Source: Fremontodendron californicum | Taxonomy: Eukaryota > Streptophyta > Magnoliopsida > Malvales > Malvaceae | Direction of reading: 5' to 3' | Assembly (NCBI GenBank): GCA_030761205.1 | Contig: JAULJL010000015.1 | Coordinates: forward strand, 7,755,501 to 7,819,500 | DNA: 64,000 bases | In this document: positions 37,901 through 50,306 of the stretch, piece by piece | How the letters are laid out: the number at the start of each line of letters is the position of its first letter | Numbering within the stretch: the stretch's first letter is position 1 | Translations under genes and position numbers: made by a program | Notes under the pieces: generated by a model | Database searches by the model: none | Seen by the model: the letters and a program-made list of their open reading frames with translations, nothing else | Told to the model about the DNA's origin: nothing

Positions 37901-40900
37901 CCGTAGTGCTGCACTCCGTGCCAGGTATTCCCATGTTTCTGCTATTTTATTATGACGTCTTTTATTTGTTATTTATCTACTCACTTTTTATCTCCTTACT
38001 GCAGGTGTTGTGAATATGCATTGTTGATACTTGAACATTGGCCAGATGCACCAGAAATACAGCGATCAGCCGATTTATATGAGGATCTCATTAGGTGTTG
38101 CGTTGCCGATGCAATTAGTGAGGTATCTATGTTGGGAATTACTTCTATGCTTTGGTGTTTGGTGTACATAGTCATGCATTAAGCCCTTCATGTGAAGGTC
38201 TGAGTTGATCATTTTCATAGGCTTGTCTCCTGGAAGCATGATTGGTTCATGGCTGATGCTTCACTTGACATCTTTTAATGAACTTAAATTTTTTCGTAAA
38301 TAGGGTAATCTGAAAAGATGACCTTATGTGGCAATGCTAATACCTAAAACTTGATGTTTTCTTTTGCTTATACCTGTTTGAGCCCATGCTAAAATTTGAT
38401 GATAAGATGACTAGTGAATTGGGAACTTAACAGGTACGATCAACTGCTAGAATGTGCTACAGAATGTTTACCAAAACTTGGCCAGATCGTTCTCGTCGCT
38501 TGTTCTCCTCCTTTGATCCTGTCATTCAAAGGGTATATATATCTTCTCTATTGATTGATATTTTGGAATAATTCCATTTCCTAGAATGTGGTTTCAAGTC
38601 TTGCTTTTTGCACAGATAATAAACGAAGAAGATGGAGGGATGCATAGGCGGCATGCTTCTCCTTCTACCCGTGACAGAAAGGTACAGGTGTCATTTACCT
38701 CTCAAACTTCTGCTACTTCAAATCTGCCTGGATATGGAACGTCTGCTATAGTTGCAATGGACAGAACTTCAAGTTTATCCTCAGGGATGTCTCTCTCTTC
38801 TGGGTTGAATCTATCCCAATCGAAGCCCCTCGGTAAAGGTGCTGAACGTACTCTGGAGAGTGTGTTGCATGCAAGCAAACAGAAAGTCAGTGCCATTGAA
38901 AGTATGCTTAGAGGTCTGGACATATCTGAAAAGCAGAGGTCAACAAGTCTTGATCTAGGTATTGAATGGATTTTCTATATTTTACTTAACTTAAACTTGA
39001 AAGTTCCATACACGAGGTCATTCAATGATGCAGTGAAGTGATAATTGCCTGAAATGATTTGAAAATTGATTCAATTGTGAGCGGCTAAATTTCTCTTTTT
39101 TGCCCACTAGTGCAGGAGTTGACCCTCCATCATCTCGTGATCCACCATTCCCTGCTGCTGTTCCAGCTTCAAATTATCTGACAAGCTCTTTAGGAATAGA
39201 ATCAACTACCTCTAGTGTCAGTAAAGGTAGTAACCGCAATGGTGGTCTGATTATGTCTGACATCATTACTCAAATTCAAGCTTCCAAAGATTCAGGTAAG
39301 TTATCATATAGAAGTGGTGTGGCAACTGAGTCTTTGCCAGCTTTCTCATCATACTCTGCCAAGAGGGCATCTGAAAGACAAGAACGAGGTTCGTTTGAAG
39401 AGAACAGTGACATTAGGGAGGCCAGGCGGTTTATAAATCCACATATTGACAGGCAATATTTGGAGACACCTTATAGAGATGTAAACTCTAGGGATTTACA
39501 GAACAATTATATTCCAAACTTTCAGAGGCCACTATTGAGAAAGCATGTAGCTGGGCGGATGTCTGCTGGAAGGAGAAAAAGTTTTGATGATAGCCAGCTG
39601 TCACTTGGAGAGATGTCAAATTATGTTGAAGGTCCAGCTTCTCTCAGCGATGCCCTAAGTGAGGGGCTCAGTCCGAGTTCTGATTGGTGTGCCAGGGTTG
39701 CTGCTTTTACTTATCTCCGGTCTTTGTTGCAGCAGGGCCCAAAAGGTATTCAGGAAGTGGTTCAGAATTTCGAGAAGGTAATGAAACTGTTTTTCCAGCA
39801 CTTGGATGATCCCCACCATAAAGTTGCACAGGCTGCCCTTTCAACACTTGCAGATATTATTCCATCATGCCGAAAGCCCTTTGAGACTTACATGGAAAGG
39901 ATCTTACCTCATGTTTTCTCGCGGTTAATTGATCCAAAGGAGTTGGTTAGGCAACCTTGCTCAACGACATTGGAAATTGTTAGCAAAACTTATAGCATAG
40001 ATTCTCTCTTACCTGCTTTGCTGCGTTCACTTGATGAACAGCGGTCACCAAAGGCAAAATTGGCTGTTATTGAGTTCGCTATTAGTTCCTTCAACAAGAA
40101 TGCTATGAATTCTGAAGGTTCTGGCAATATTGGAATCCTGAAGTTGTGGCTTGCTAAATTGGCGCCATTGGTCCATGTTAAAAATACTAAGCTTAAGGAT
40201 GCAGCTATTACTTGCATTATATCTGTATACTCGCATTTTGATTCGACTGCTGTTCTGAATTTTATTCTTAGTTTATCAGTTGAAGAACAAAATTCCTTGA
40301 GACGGGCACTTAAACAGTACACTCCTCGTATTGAGGTGGATCTAATGAACTATTTGCAGAACAAGAAAGAGAGACAGCGTTCTAAGTCATCCTATGATCC
40401 ATCTGATGTTGTTGGAACATCGTCTGAAGAAGGATATATTGGTGTATCCAAGAAGAGTCTTTTACTTGGAAGGTATTCTGCTGGTTCCATTGATAGTGAA
40501 GGTGGTAGGAAGTGGGGTTCCACCCAGGAATCAACCCTGTTCACTGGCAGTATTGGCCAGGCAAGATCTGATGAAACTCAGGAGAACTTATGTCAGAAGA
40601 CTAGTTCAAATGCAGATGCTTTTCCTTCCAAAACCAAAGAATTGCCTTATATGGTTAATTCTATGGGTCAGAACTTAGGATCTCGAACTGGCTGGGTAGA
40701 GAACTTGGAAAGTAGTGTTAACTTGGAAGGTTTATCTACTCCAGAATTGGAAATTAATGGTCGAAGTAGATACGATTCTTTGGGGGCCATTGAAGGGGTT
40801 GCTCATAATAATGAGACTTCATCAAAGTTGGATCTTAATCATCTTAAACCTGCAGCTGTAAAGATTAGCTCTATGCCAGATACTGGGCCTAGCATTCCTC

Positions 40901-43665
40901 AAATTCTTCACCTGGTGAGTTTAGTGTTATCCTGGTTTTTTCTGGTGATATAATTGTTTATCAATTCAGTACTTGATGAAAATTGATTGTTGGACTTCTC
41001 ATAGTGCTTATTGTGTTTCAAGAACTTCACACTTGATAAATGCTTTCTTCTGTGTTTCTTAGATCTGCAATGGGGATGATGAGAGCCTTACTGCAAGTAA
41101 GTGCAGTGCACTTCAGCAATTAATTGAAATTTCTATGACTAATGATATCTCGATTTGGACCAAGGTATATTTGTTTCCATATAAGTTTTATCTAAGTTTG
41201 ATTTTAATTTGAATCCCTTCTGTTGAAGTTTCTTAACCTTCCGACACTGTTACGAAAGAATATGTCCTCTACCCTCCATGTCAAATATGCTATGCTATAT
41301 TTGATGCACATCGAGTTGTAATATTTAATTGTATTTATGCAGTACTTCAATCAGATTTTGACAGCTGTACTTGAAGTTTTAGATGATTCTGATTCCTCAA
41401 TCCGAGAACTTGCCCTGTCATTGATAGTTGAAATGCTTAAAAACCAGGTTTGCTCATATTTTCAGAATATTATTATTTTGAGACATTGTCTGGGTTTTCC
41501 TTTTCTCTAACATGCAAGTGTGCTTGTTTCCTCCTTTTCTTGGCTTGTCATGCTCTTAGAAAGATGCTATGGAAGATTCTGTTGAAATAGTAATTGAGAA
41601 GCTGCTTCATGTAACGAAAGATAGTGTTCCGAAAGTAATTTACTTTCCTTGAACTTATCCTTTGAGAATGTTCTTGAACCTATTCCACATCTCAATTTGT
41701 CTGCTGCATGTTTAGGTTTCAAATGAAGCTGAGCACTGCTTGAACACTGTGTTGTCTCAGTATGATTCATTCAGATGTTTAAGTGTATGTGGTTCTCTCT
41801 TGAATCTCTGACTTGTTTTCCCTACTCCAAATGAAGAGAAAGAGTGTTTTGGTGTGTTCCCCTCTGTTTTCAGGTTGTTATAAGTACTGATGTTGTTAAA
41901 TGACTGGTGTTGCAGGTTATTGTACCTTTATTAGTGACTGAAGATGAGAAGACTCTAGTTATTTGCATAAACTGTTTAACAAAGGTATTTATTCTGAAAC
42001 TTAGTTGGAGTTAAAATTGTTAAATTTTATTTTTTCCCCTGTAGTTTCTGGCTGAGATTCACATGCATGTAGATTTGTGTGTTTCCAGTGGTTGCATGAT
42101 ACTCTGTGCATAAGAATGGTGTACCGCTTTGTATGCTTGCTCTAAACTGTTCATTCTTGTGCACATTGAGGACATGAATAGTGGATCTAAAACTAATCTG
42201 CAAAACATTGATAAGAGTCACTGGTCTCTAAAGACAAGTATGGCATAGTAAAAGAGAGCAAGTTAAAGGTGCCGTGGTTCATCTTAAGCTATGTTGCTTG
42301 AACTTGGGTGCGAATGTCAGACATGATGGGAAAGAGAAGGGGGGGGGGGGAGGTGGTAAAGAGAGACATCTATTTGATTAAGATGAAAGGAGGATTTTCT
42401 TGTCAAAAGTTAATTGTATTATTGTGATCAATGTTTTCCTGTTTATTAGACAAAGTGGTGTGCACGTTTGAACAGAGCAAGATCTTTATTTACATGGACT
42501 TTTGCATTATTTGTTTATTAATCAGGATTAATATCCAGCATTTGTTTTGATATGTTTACATGCTTTATAAAGTTAATTTTATTCTTGGGAACTGTCATTG
42601 CTTTCCTGTCTATTTGGATTAGACTTCTTTTTTCTTTCCTTTGACAGTTTCACTATTCCTATAAATTTATTGTGCCTACTAATGTTAAGCATTGATTATA
42701 TATTTCTAAGGTCTTTGCTTTTCTGTTCAGCTTGTGGGCCGGCTAGCACAGGAGGAACTAATGGCTCAATTGCCCTCATTTTTGCCTGCTCTTTTTGAAG
42801 CTTTTGGAAACCAGAGTGCGGATGTCCGGAAGGTAATCCTTATGTTTTTGCATGTTTGTCTTTCTTGCTTTGGAAAGTTGTCATTATACAGTAATGCCTC
42901 AAATTTAAGTTTTTATCAGTTGGAGAAAGTAGAAGGAAAAAGAGAGGGGCTATGGGTGGATGGGGTGTGGAAGGGGGCAGTTGAGAGAAAGGAGAGAATT
43001 TTTTCATCTGGTAGAAGAACATACTTGCCTTTTCTATTATCATTTATGTTATCTAGCTGCTTGATCCCTTATAAGTGATATGGTTGCTGTCTGAGATGTT
43101 GCCTCCAAAAAAACTGTAACAAAGATTGAATTTTCTCATAAAAGACACATCTTTGACTATTAACATGTAGGATGCTTATTTTTTATATTTCGGAGGAATA
43201 CTTAGAGCACTTTAGGTTCCATGCATGGAGTATGGATGCTTTTATATAATGTGATTTGAGCTAACACAAAAGGAGGTAGCTCTCTCCTATCCCATAAGCA
43301 CTTCCCTTTCCAAGATTTGAACCTTAAGACTTCTAATTTGAAAGTTCAAGATTTAACAGTTGGGATGTATCTTTCAAGATTTAACCTTAGATTTCCGCAT
43401 GTTTTAAATCCTTCTTAGTATATTGTCTTATTTCTTTGTTCTCTCTTAAATCTGGTTGAGTTCGGATGTCTCATTGTGTGTTATTGTTGATGGGGGGGTA
43501 CAGACTGTGGTTTTCTGTTTGGTGGATATTTATATAATGCTTGGGAAAGCATTTGTGCCACACTTGGAGGGGCTTAACAGCACACAGTTGCGGTTGGTTA
43601 CAATTTATGCTAATCGGATCTCACAGGCCAGGACTGGCACCCCTATAGATGCCAACCGTGATTAG
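31948..43665 (+). CDS. CLASP: CLASP, microtubule plus-end/cortical microtubule-associated protein
   Basis: Twenty-one exons: 31948-32280, 33862-34017, 34112-34174, 35154-35222, 35506-35671, 35934-36095, 36487-36584, 37474-37548, 37628-37696, 37839-37924, 38005-38122, 38434-38532, 38616-38958, 39116-40914, 41063-41164, 41343-41447, 41560-41634, 41716-41784, 41916-41984, 42731-42832, 43504-43665. They total 1440 codons, 1439 residues, essentially the length of Arabidopsis CLASP. The start is MEEALELARAKDTKERMAAV. Order: N-terminal TOG-like HEAT array (about 1-210), second TOG (about 265-500, WSIRIAAMQRVEGL), Ser/Arg-rich microtubule-binding linker (about 510-790, including SAIESMLRGLDI), third TOG (about 795-1030, SDWCARVAAFTYL), and C-terminal CLASP domain (about 1210-1439) ending RLVTIYANRISQAR. 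CLASP stabilises cortical, preprophase and spindle microtubules and binds sorting nexin 1. No break was found. The large exon 39116-40914 is typical. Confidence 0.96.
37719..37794 (+). repeat. Pentanucleotide pyrimidine tract in CLASP intron 9
   Basis: About nine TTTCC units followed by about six TTCCC units. The whole 75-bp tract is pure pyrimidine and fills much of the 142-bp intron 37697-37838. The switch from one unit to a one-base variant suggests stepwise expansion. Such a mirror-like tract could form triplex DNA. Confidence 0.85.
42289..42326 (-). mobile_element. Fragment of MITE family A in a CLASP intron
   Basis: CTATGTTGCTTGAACTTGGG followed by TGCGAATGTCAGACATG matches one end of the family A MITE. 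The rest of the element is missing, and a purine-rich stretch with a ten-base G run follows. Confidence 0.5.
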
Positions 43666-44495
43666 TTGGTTCGTTCGGACAGGACAGGGAGGTCGGGTAT
43701 GGGAAATGTTTACTTATTCATTGTTGTGTATTTTGTATATTGTCATGTGTGAATGGAATATATTTCAAGGGTGATTTTTGTTTTTTTTTTTGTTTTTTTT
43801 AAATAAATATATTTTAGTTGTCGTTCCTTTTGGTTTGGAGGAAGAGTGCTTTTGGTGGGGAATCAAATAGGGAATTGCACTTTTGTGCTGTGCCCATGTT
43901 GTAATTACCATTTTCTAAACGTTGTTATATTTGATCGAAAGTGAGCTCATTTTGGTACAGTGATCTAGTTTAAATTTATGTAATAATCAAGCGCAAGAAC
44001 AACAAGGATAAAGAGTTTGGTTCTCTTTTCTTTTCTTCTCCTCTTCCATTAAATGACATTGTTCACTAGTAATATTTTTAACTGTTAACAATTATTAGCC
44101 ATAACATATGTGAAATTCACAATGTGTAATGGGTCTATAAAAGAATCATCAAATTCACAATGAATGATGGGTCCATGATATAAACTGAGGGATCACTGTT
44201 GTATTGAAAGAATTGTAAAGAAAGAAACGGAGATTGACTTTTTTTTTTTTTGGGATAATTAACGGAGATTGACTATTATATTCAAAGATTTGTAAGAAAA
44301 ATGATGGATGGGATTGGCAGTCAAACGGAGAATGATGGCGGAATTAATAAATTTTGTAAACATAAATTTCTTTTTTTATATAAAAAAAAAAGAAAAGAAT
44401 TTTAAGATTTTCCAAAAATACAAAGAGCCGTGTCCTTCGGATGGCTCCCCGCTCCCTTCCTTTTACGGCTGACGCGCACCTAAACCATAAACACT
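43666..44495. other. CLASP 3' region and CPN60 upstream region
   Basis: 43666 to about 43830 is probably the CLASP 3' UTR. Further on are two pairs of short direct duplications: AAATTCACAATG at about 44113 and 44151, each followed by a GATGGGTC-like segment, and ACGGAGATTGACT at about 44228 and 44263. No gene is seen. GC content rises from 44425, where the CPN60 promoter begins. Confidence 0.5.
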
Positions 44496-44504
44496 TATAA
44501 AAAA
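44496..44504 (+). promoter_or_regulatory. TATA box of CPN60
   Basis: TATAAAAAA at 44496-44504, about 135 bp before the start codon and inside a locally GC-richer region. Transcription would start near 44527-44535, giving a leader of about 100 bases. Confidence 0.6.
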
Positions 44505-44530
44505 GGGGTTCAGGGCTTCAGGCACGTTTC

Positions 44531-44595
44531 TTCTAGATCCTTCTCTGCTCCCTCAATTTATTTTCTGTCTCTAAAACCTCCCTAAAACCCTAAAA
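44531..44595 (+). promoter_or_regulatory. Heat-shock-element-like site and telo-box in the CPN60 leader
   Basis: TTCTAGATCCTTC at 44531-44543 matches the three-unit heat-shock element TTCnnGAAnnTTC with one mismatch (GAT for GAA). AAAACCCTAAAA at 44584-44595 is a telo-box. Mitochondrial CPN60 genes are heat-induced in plants, so the first site is plausible. Its position at or just after the inferred start site is unusual. Confidence 0.35.
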
Positions 44596-44631
44596 TTTCC
44601 TCCGCTGCTTTGGCACTGCTACTCCGCCACC

Positions 44632-47600
44632 ATGTACCGCTTTGCCACTTCCCTCGCCTCCAAAGCCAGGTAAACACCCCCTCCACCGCCACCACCATCA
44701 CCACTCTCTCGCTTTATCTCTTTCTCGTATATAATCATTTCTTTTTATTCTTTTGAATTCTAATTACTTTTGCTCCTTTTTAACCTGTAGGCTGGCTAAG
44801 AACAATACCCAATTGGTAAAGATTATATATATTTTTACTCTGAATCTTTTTCTCTGTTTTATAGTGTTTTTTATTTTGATATGGATATTTCTTTTTGTTG
44901 CAGACTGGTAATAGATTGAGTTGGAGTCGAAACTATGCGGCTAAAGACATAAAATTTGGTGTAGAAGCACGCGCCTTGATGCTTAGGGGCGTTGAAGAGC
45001 TGGCCGATGCTGTTAAAGTCACCATGGGTCCAAAAGTATGTCCTTTTAATTTTATTATTATTTTAGCAAATACGTATGTATAAAATATAATGTAATTAAA
45101 TGTTAATCATCGAGCAAATTATGATGTTCTTTTAATATGCATTTTGGGTGGTGAAAACTGATTTTTTTTTTAATATTATTATTATGTTGTGTTACTTGAA
45201 ATTCACATAGGTAGGCATTTGCTTTTGCTGTTTGGAAAATTAAATCCGTTGTTCTTTTCAAATTAATGTGAAAATTTTTGTTTATTGGGATTAAGATTTC
45301 AAGCTTCATGTCGTTTGTTTTTAAAAATTGTCCTTTAACTCGCCCCATTTAATGGGCTATAGGTTATTAGGCTATCTTCTAGCAAAGGTTATTTGGCTAT
45401 CTTCTCATTTTGTTCTGATTGATTGATGCAAAGTTATTGAGGTTTCAGATATTTGAGATCGCGTGATTTGATTAATATGGTTGTATTTTAATTTTCTTTT
45501 TTAGCTCAAGTCCTTCCAGACATGGCCTGGGCCCTGGTGCTTGGCAGTAGTTGACTAACGTTTGTTGCTTTCTTTGGTTGGCTTTTGCACAGGGGCGTAA
45601 TGTTGTTTTGGAACAAAGTTTTGGGGCTCCTAAGGTGACGAAAGATGGTGTTACTGTAGCCAAGAGCATTGAATTTAAAGACAGAGTAAAAAACATTGGT
45701 GCTTCCCTTGTAAAGCAGGTCGCAAATGCCACCAATGATGTTGCCGGGGATGGTGAGGGTTCATATGTTACACTAGCCTACTAATTTAGTAAATCATGTT
45801 TGTTGATATTGATGTTTTCCTTTTCCTAATGCCTAATGGCATGGATGGAAACCATAGAAAAATACCTCAGTTTTACTGAATTTACTAAGGGTATGAATTT
45901 GAATAAAGTACAATGGCGTTACATGATCCATCTATCCAACCCTACATTGTGGAAAAAGACTTTGTTGTTATATGACACCAGAGAAGATGTTGGAAATATG
46001 GGAGAATCTGGGTGTGCATAAGCATAATGGTAAACCTTGATGAGATGTGAGTGTTTTACTGACGTAAAAGCTTTTCTTGCTCACAGGCACCACTTGTGCG
46101 ACAGTCCTCACCCGCGCAATATTTGTTGAAGGATGCAAGTCAGTCGCAGCTGGAATGAATGCCATGGACCTCAGACGAGGAATTACAATGGCAGTTGATG
46201 CAGTTGTGACAAACTTGAAGAGTAGAGCGCGGATGATCAGCACATCTGAGGAAATTGCACAGGTTTGCTTCAATGAAAATAGCATTTGTTCCAAGACTGG
46301 AAGGCTGAACCTTAGAACAGGACCACTATGAGTTTATCAGGTGTTGTATTTTCAATATTACTTATTTCATTGTTTCCTCTGAAGGTTGGAACAATATCCT
46401 CAAATGGAGAAAGGGAGATTGGTGAGCTCATTGCCAAGGCTATGGAGAAAGTTGGCAAAGAGGGTGTTATTACCATTGCTGTAAGTCATTTATTGGATTC
46501 TTCTGTTTATCCCATTTCTGTTACTTGAAATCTTTTATCACTAAAATTGTTTTTTGGAATCTTCTTGCTTTTCTATTTCCTTTCCAGTTGAGACATGTTC
46601 TTTATTTGCAGTGCTATTTTCTGTATGATTGAATTTGAGTTATTTGGAATTATGAATTTTATTTCTCCCTTAAATTTTTTCAGGATGGGAAAACCTTGTA
46701 CAATGAATTGGAGGTTGTAGAGGGAATGAAGCTTGACAGGGGCTACATATCCCCTTACTTTATCACCAACCAGAAGAACCAGAAATGTGTAAGTGTATTT
46801 TGGCATAATATTTGGTGGTTACTTAGCATTATATTGCCCAGAAATGATGGGACATTCTCTCCTTTTTACCCTATAAACATCATCATCTTGTGACAGACAC
46901 TTGGTTTTCTTTTGCCAGGAATTGGAGAACCCACTCATTTTGATCCATGAGAAGAAGATCTCAAACCTGCCTGCTTTGGTTAAATTTTTGGAATTGTCCT
47001 TGACGGTCAGGGGTTCTATCTGATGAAAAATTGCTAATTTTGTATCATTTTATCACGTTCGTAGACCAATATGTTGTGTTATTCCAGAAGCAAAGGCCTT
47101 TACTAATTGTTGTCGAAGATCTTGAAAGTGAAGCACTTGCAACTCTCATTCTGAACAAGCTTCGTGCTGGAATCAAGGTATTTTTATACTTTTCCATGGA
47201 AAACTGTGGCTATTATACAGGCTCCCGCTATCAAGGATGGGATCTTACTTTCTAATTGTGGTTGGTTTGTAAGGTGTGTGCCATTAAGGCCCCAGGTTTT
47301 GGAGAAAATAGGAAAGCTGGCTTGCAGGACCTTGCTACTCTCACGGGGGGCGAGGTAGGTTCTCTCTCTCTCAATTTAAGATTTTGCATTATAATAGAAG
47401 CATTAACCACCATATCCCTTACACATGTTTCCTTTATAGGTAATAACTGAAGAACTTGGTCTCAACATCGAAAAAGTGGGAGCGGAAGTGCTTGGCTCTT
47501 GCAAAAAGGTTGGTTAATCAATAATATCTTCCTTGCTAGTATAGAGATATGGTTTCAGGCTACAACAGTAAAGAGAATCTGCCTTCTTGCTCTCAACGTC

Positions 47601-50306
47601 TCTAGATTTTTTTTGAAAGGCATATTTTGTTATTTGTTAGTCTGGCTGTGGGTTTGTAGCTGACTTCTGTGGGCTGCAAATGTAGGTTACAGTATCAAAG
47701 GATGACACTATTATCCTTGACGGGGCTGGAGAAAAGGGCGCCATTGAAGAAAGATGTGACCAAGTTAGTTTTATTGCTGTTTTCACATCTCTTTGACAAC
47801 TATCAGGCTTGTTTGTATAGTATTATTCAATCAATGGCTTATAATAATTGCTGCAGATAAGATCTGCAATGGAATCAAGCACTTCTGATTATGATAAGGA
47901 CAAGTTACAAGAGCGGCTTGCAAAGCTTTCTGGTGGTGTTGCAGTTTTGAAGGTTAGTTAGACTAGCAAGATGATGATTTATCAAATTTTGTTCCCACGA
48001 GTTAAATGCAAATAAACCATGGAATATCCCAAAACAGTTTGATTGTTTCCCCTTGAACTGGTCTCTTCAAATGATGCACTGATGGAAGTTTGTTTTGTAG
48101 ATTGGAGGAGCAAGTGAAGCAGAAGTTGGTGAAAAGAAGGATAGAGTTACTGATGCTCTAAATGCTACCAAAGCTGCTGTGGAGGAAGGAATTGTTCCTG
48201 GTAGGCTTTCAAATTGGCATTGCAATTGGTTGATTTTGTTAGATTTATGTTGTTATGTGTTATATCAAGAATTTACTATTCACAGGTGGTGGTGCTGCAC
48301 TTCTTTATGCCTCAAAGGAACTTGAAAACCTGCACACTGCAAACTTCGATCAGAAGATCGGTGTTCAGATCATCCAAAATGCTCTCAAGGTTCCAACTCA
48401 TTATCCTTCTATTTTTTTTATTTGGGTAAAAGACACCCTCTCGAGATTTTATTGAAAATACACTTAACCCTTTAGTCTGAAAAATGCCCTTCTATCTAGA
48501 CCTGGCAATATTGGACACGACACGATTACATGATACGAACACAACACGAAAAAAAATAACTAAAAATATGACACAAACATGACACGACACGAATACACGA
48601 ATGTCTCAAAATCTATCTAATACGAATTATTAACGTATCAAATTTTATATAAATATAAAATATCTTAAACACGATTATTACACGAAAAAAATAAACGAAC
48701 ACGACACGTATACACGAATTGCCAACTCCACTTCTACCCCTTGAGGTTTGATGAAAAATACATTAACCCATGAGATGTCATTCATACAATAAATTTTACA
48801 TTTTTTGCACCAAAATGGTGCCAACACGTCACCCTCATATTTTGGCACAAAATTTGTGCCTTCACGTCTTCTTTTTTTTCTTGTGTTATGTGGGTCCTAC
48901 TTTTCTTTAAGTTGTTGGGTAGGGGTAAAATAAAAAAAAGGAAAAAATGGTAGGAAGGAAAGAGAAAAAAAATGAGAAAATTGTGTGTTTGTGTTTTTTT
49001 TTTTTGTGTTTAAAGTATTATAAATTTATATACATTTTTACACGTTAATAATTTGTTTTATATATATTTTTAAACGTTCGTATATCCGTATCGTGTTTGT
49101 GTTATTTTTCGTATTGTGTTTTAATTATTTTTTCTATATTGTGCTTGTGACGTGTTCGTACTCGTTTTATTTTTTGGTTTTACAAAGTATTATAAATTTA
49201 TATAAATTTTTACATTTTGATAATTCGTTTTATGTATATTTTTACACGTTCGTATATTCGTGTTGTGTTCGTGATATTTTTCGTGTTGTGTTTTAATTAT
49301 TTTTTTCAATTTTTGTGTTAGTGTCGTGTTTTAATTCATCTCATATTTTACATAATTTGATATTTTGCATAATTTATTATAATAATTCAATTCAATGAAA
49401 AAATAGAAAACGAATCGTTTCACCCGCAGCATAGCGCGGCTTTTTGTCTTAGTTTACTAAAATAATTCTAAATGAAAAGATAAATGTACCCTCTATTTTT
49501 TCATTCTTCCTTTTACCCAAGACTTTTTTCTAACTATAAAATAATGAGAATATAATTAATTTCAAAATTATATTTAATTACTACCAAATTAAATTTTAAT
49601 TAAGTTATATTCTAATTCAAGTACATGTTAAATATTTTAAAATAGTAAAATTTGAACAAATATTAGTTTGATTAATAGAAAATTTAGCATTAGTTAATTT
49701 TTCAACAGAGACAAACTGAATATAGTTTATGACAAGTGCCTGCCTAGTGTATGGTTGAGAGAGATGGGTTTACAATTTTTTTCTGTCATTTCTACAGATG
49801 CCTGTACATACAATTGCTTCTAATGCTGGAGTTGAGGGGGCAGTGATTGTTGGAAAGCTACTGGAACAGGACAATCCTGACCTTGGATATGATGCAGCCA
49901 AGGGTTTGTTTTCTTTTTTTACCAAACAACATATTAAAAATGATTTGTAGTACTCGAAACTCAGATGAGCATTTTTTTTTTCTCTCTTGGTGCTTGTATC
50001 AGGTGAATATGTAGATATGATAAAAGCAGGAATCATCGATCCATTGAAAGTCATAAGGACAGCCTTGGTAGATGCTGCAAGGTCTGATTTAATGGAACTC
50101 TTATTTCTTATTTGATATTTTCCTTTACATTACAAGAACAGGTTCTTATTTTCTTTTGAGCCCCCATTGGCCCTTAATTATTACTTGTGGAAAATGCCAG
50201 TGTCTCTTCTTTGATGACCACAACTGAAGCCATTGTTACCCAACTTCCCAAGGATGAGAAGGAAGGGGCAGCAACCCCAGGTGGAATGGGTGGCCTTGAT
50301 TACTAA
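44632..50306 (+). CDS. CPN60: Mitochondrial chaperonin CPN60 (HSP60)
   Basis: Eighteen exons: 44632-44669, 44791-44815, 44904-45035, 45593-45752, 46087-46262, 46385-46480, 46684-46788, 46919-47005, 47088-47177, 47274-47354, 47440-47508, 47686-47763, 47857-47952, 48101-48200, 48286-48389, 49798-49903, 50003-50081, 50201-50306. They give 576 codons, 575 residues, normal for the family. The N-terminus (MYRFATSLASKARLAKN) is a basic, hydroxylated mitochondrial presequence, with likely cleavage near RNYAAKDIKFG. GroEL signatures are present: KVTMGPKGRNV, the ATP-binding VAGDGTT, EGVITI, GFGENRKAG, and AAVEEGIVPGGGAAL near the C-terminus. The protein ends in the Gly-rich tail GGMGGLDY. It forms the matrix folding cage with CPN10. 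Exon 8 ends at ELSLT before a GTCAGG donor; other family members usually have LELAL there, a mild variation. Intron 15 (48390-49797) is enlarged by repeats. Confidence 0.96.
48503..48724. mobile_element. CACGACACGA-rich repeat with short inverted ends, in CPN60 intron 15
   Basis: Bounded by TGGCAAT at 48503-48509 and its inverse ATTGCCA at 48718-48724. The inside is dominated by ACACGACACGA and ACACGAAAAA motifs. Similar motifs occur reversed at 49060-49345 and, more decayed, near 50565-50680, 56600-56760 and 30330-30420. It is probably a small non-autonomous element family; no superfamily is assigned. Confidence 0.5.
49012..49345. repeat. Two tandem units of about 171 bp in CPN60 intron 15
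   Basis: AAAGTATTATAAATTTATAT starts units at about 49012 and 49183. Each continues through TTTTTACACGTT-like, CGTTCGTATAT, then GTGTTTTAATTATTTTTT. The units are inversely related to the CACGACACG repeat at 48503-48724, so the intron holds inverted copies of one family that could form a large hairpin in the pre-mRNA. Confidence 0.6.
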
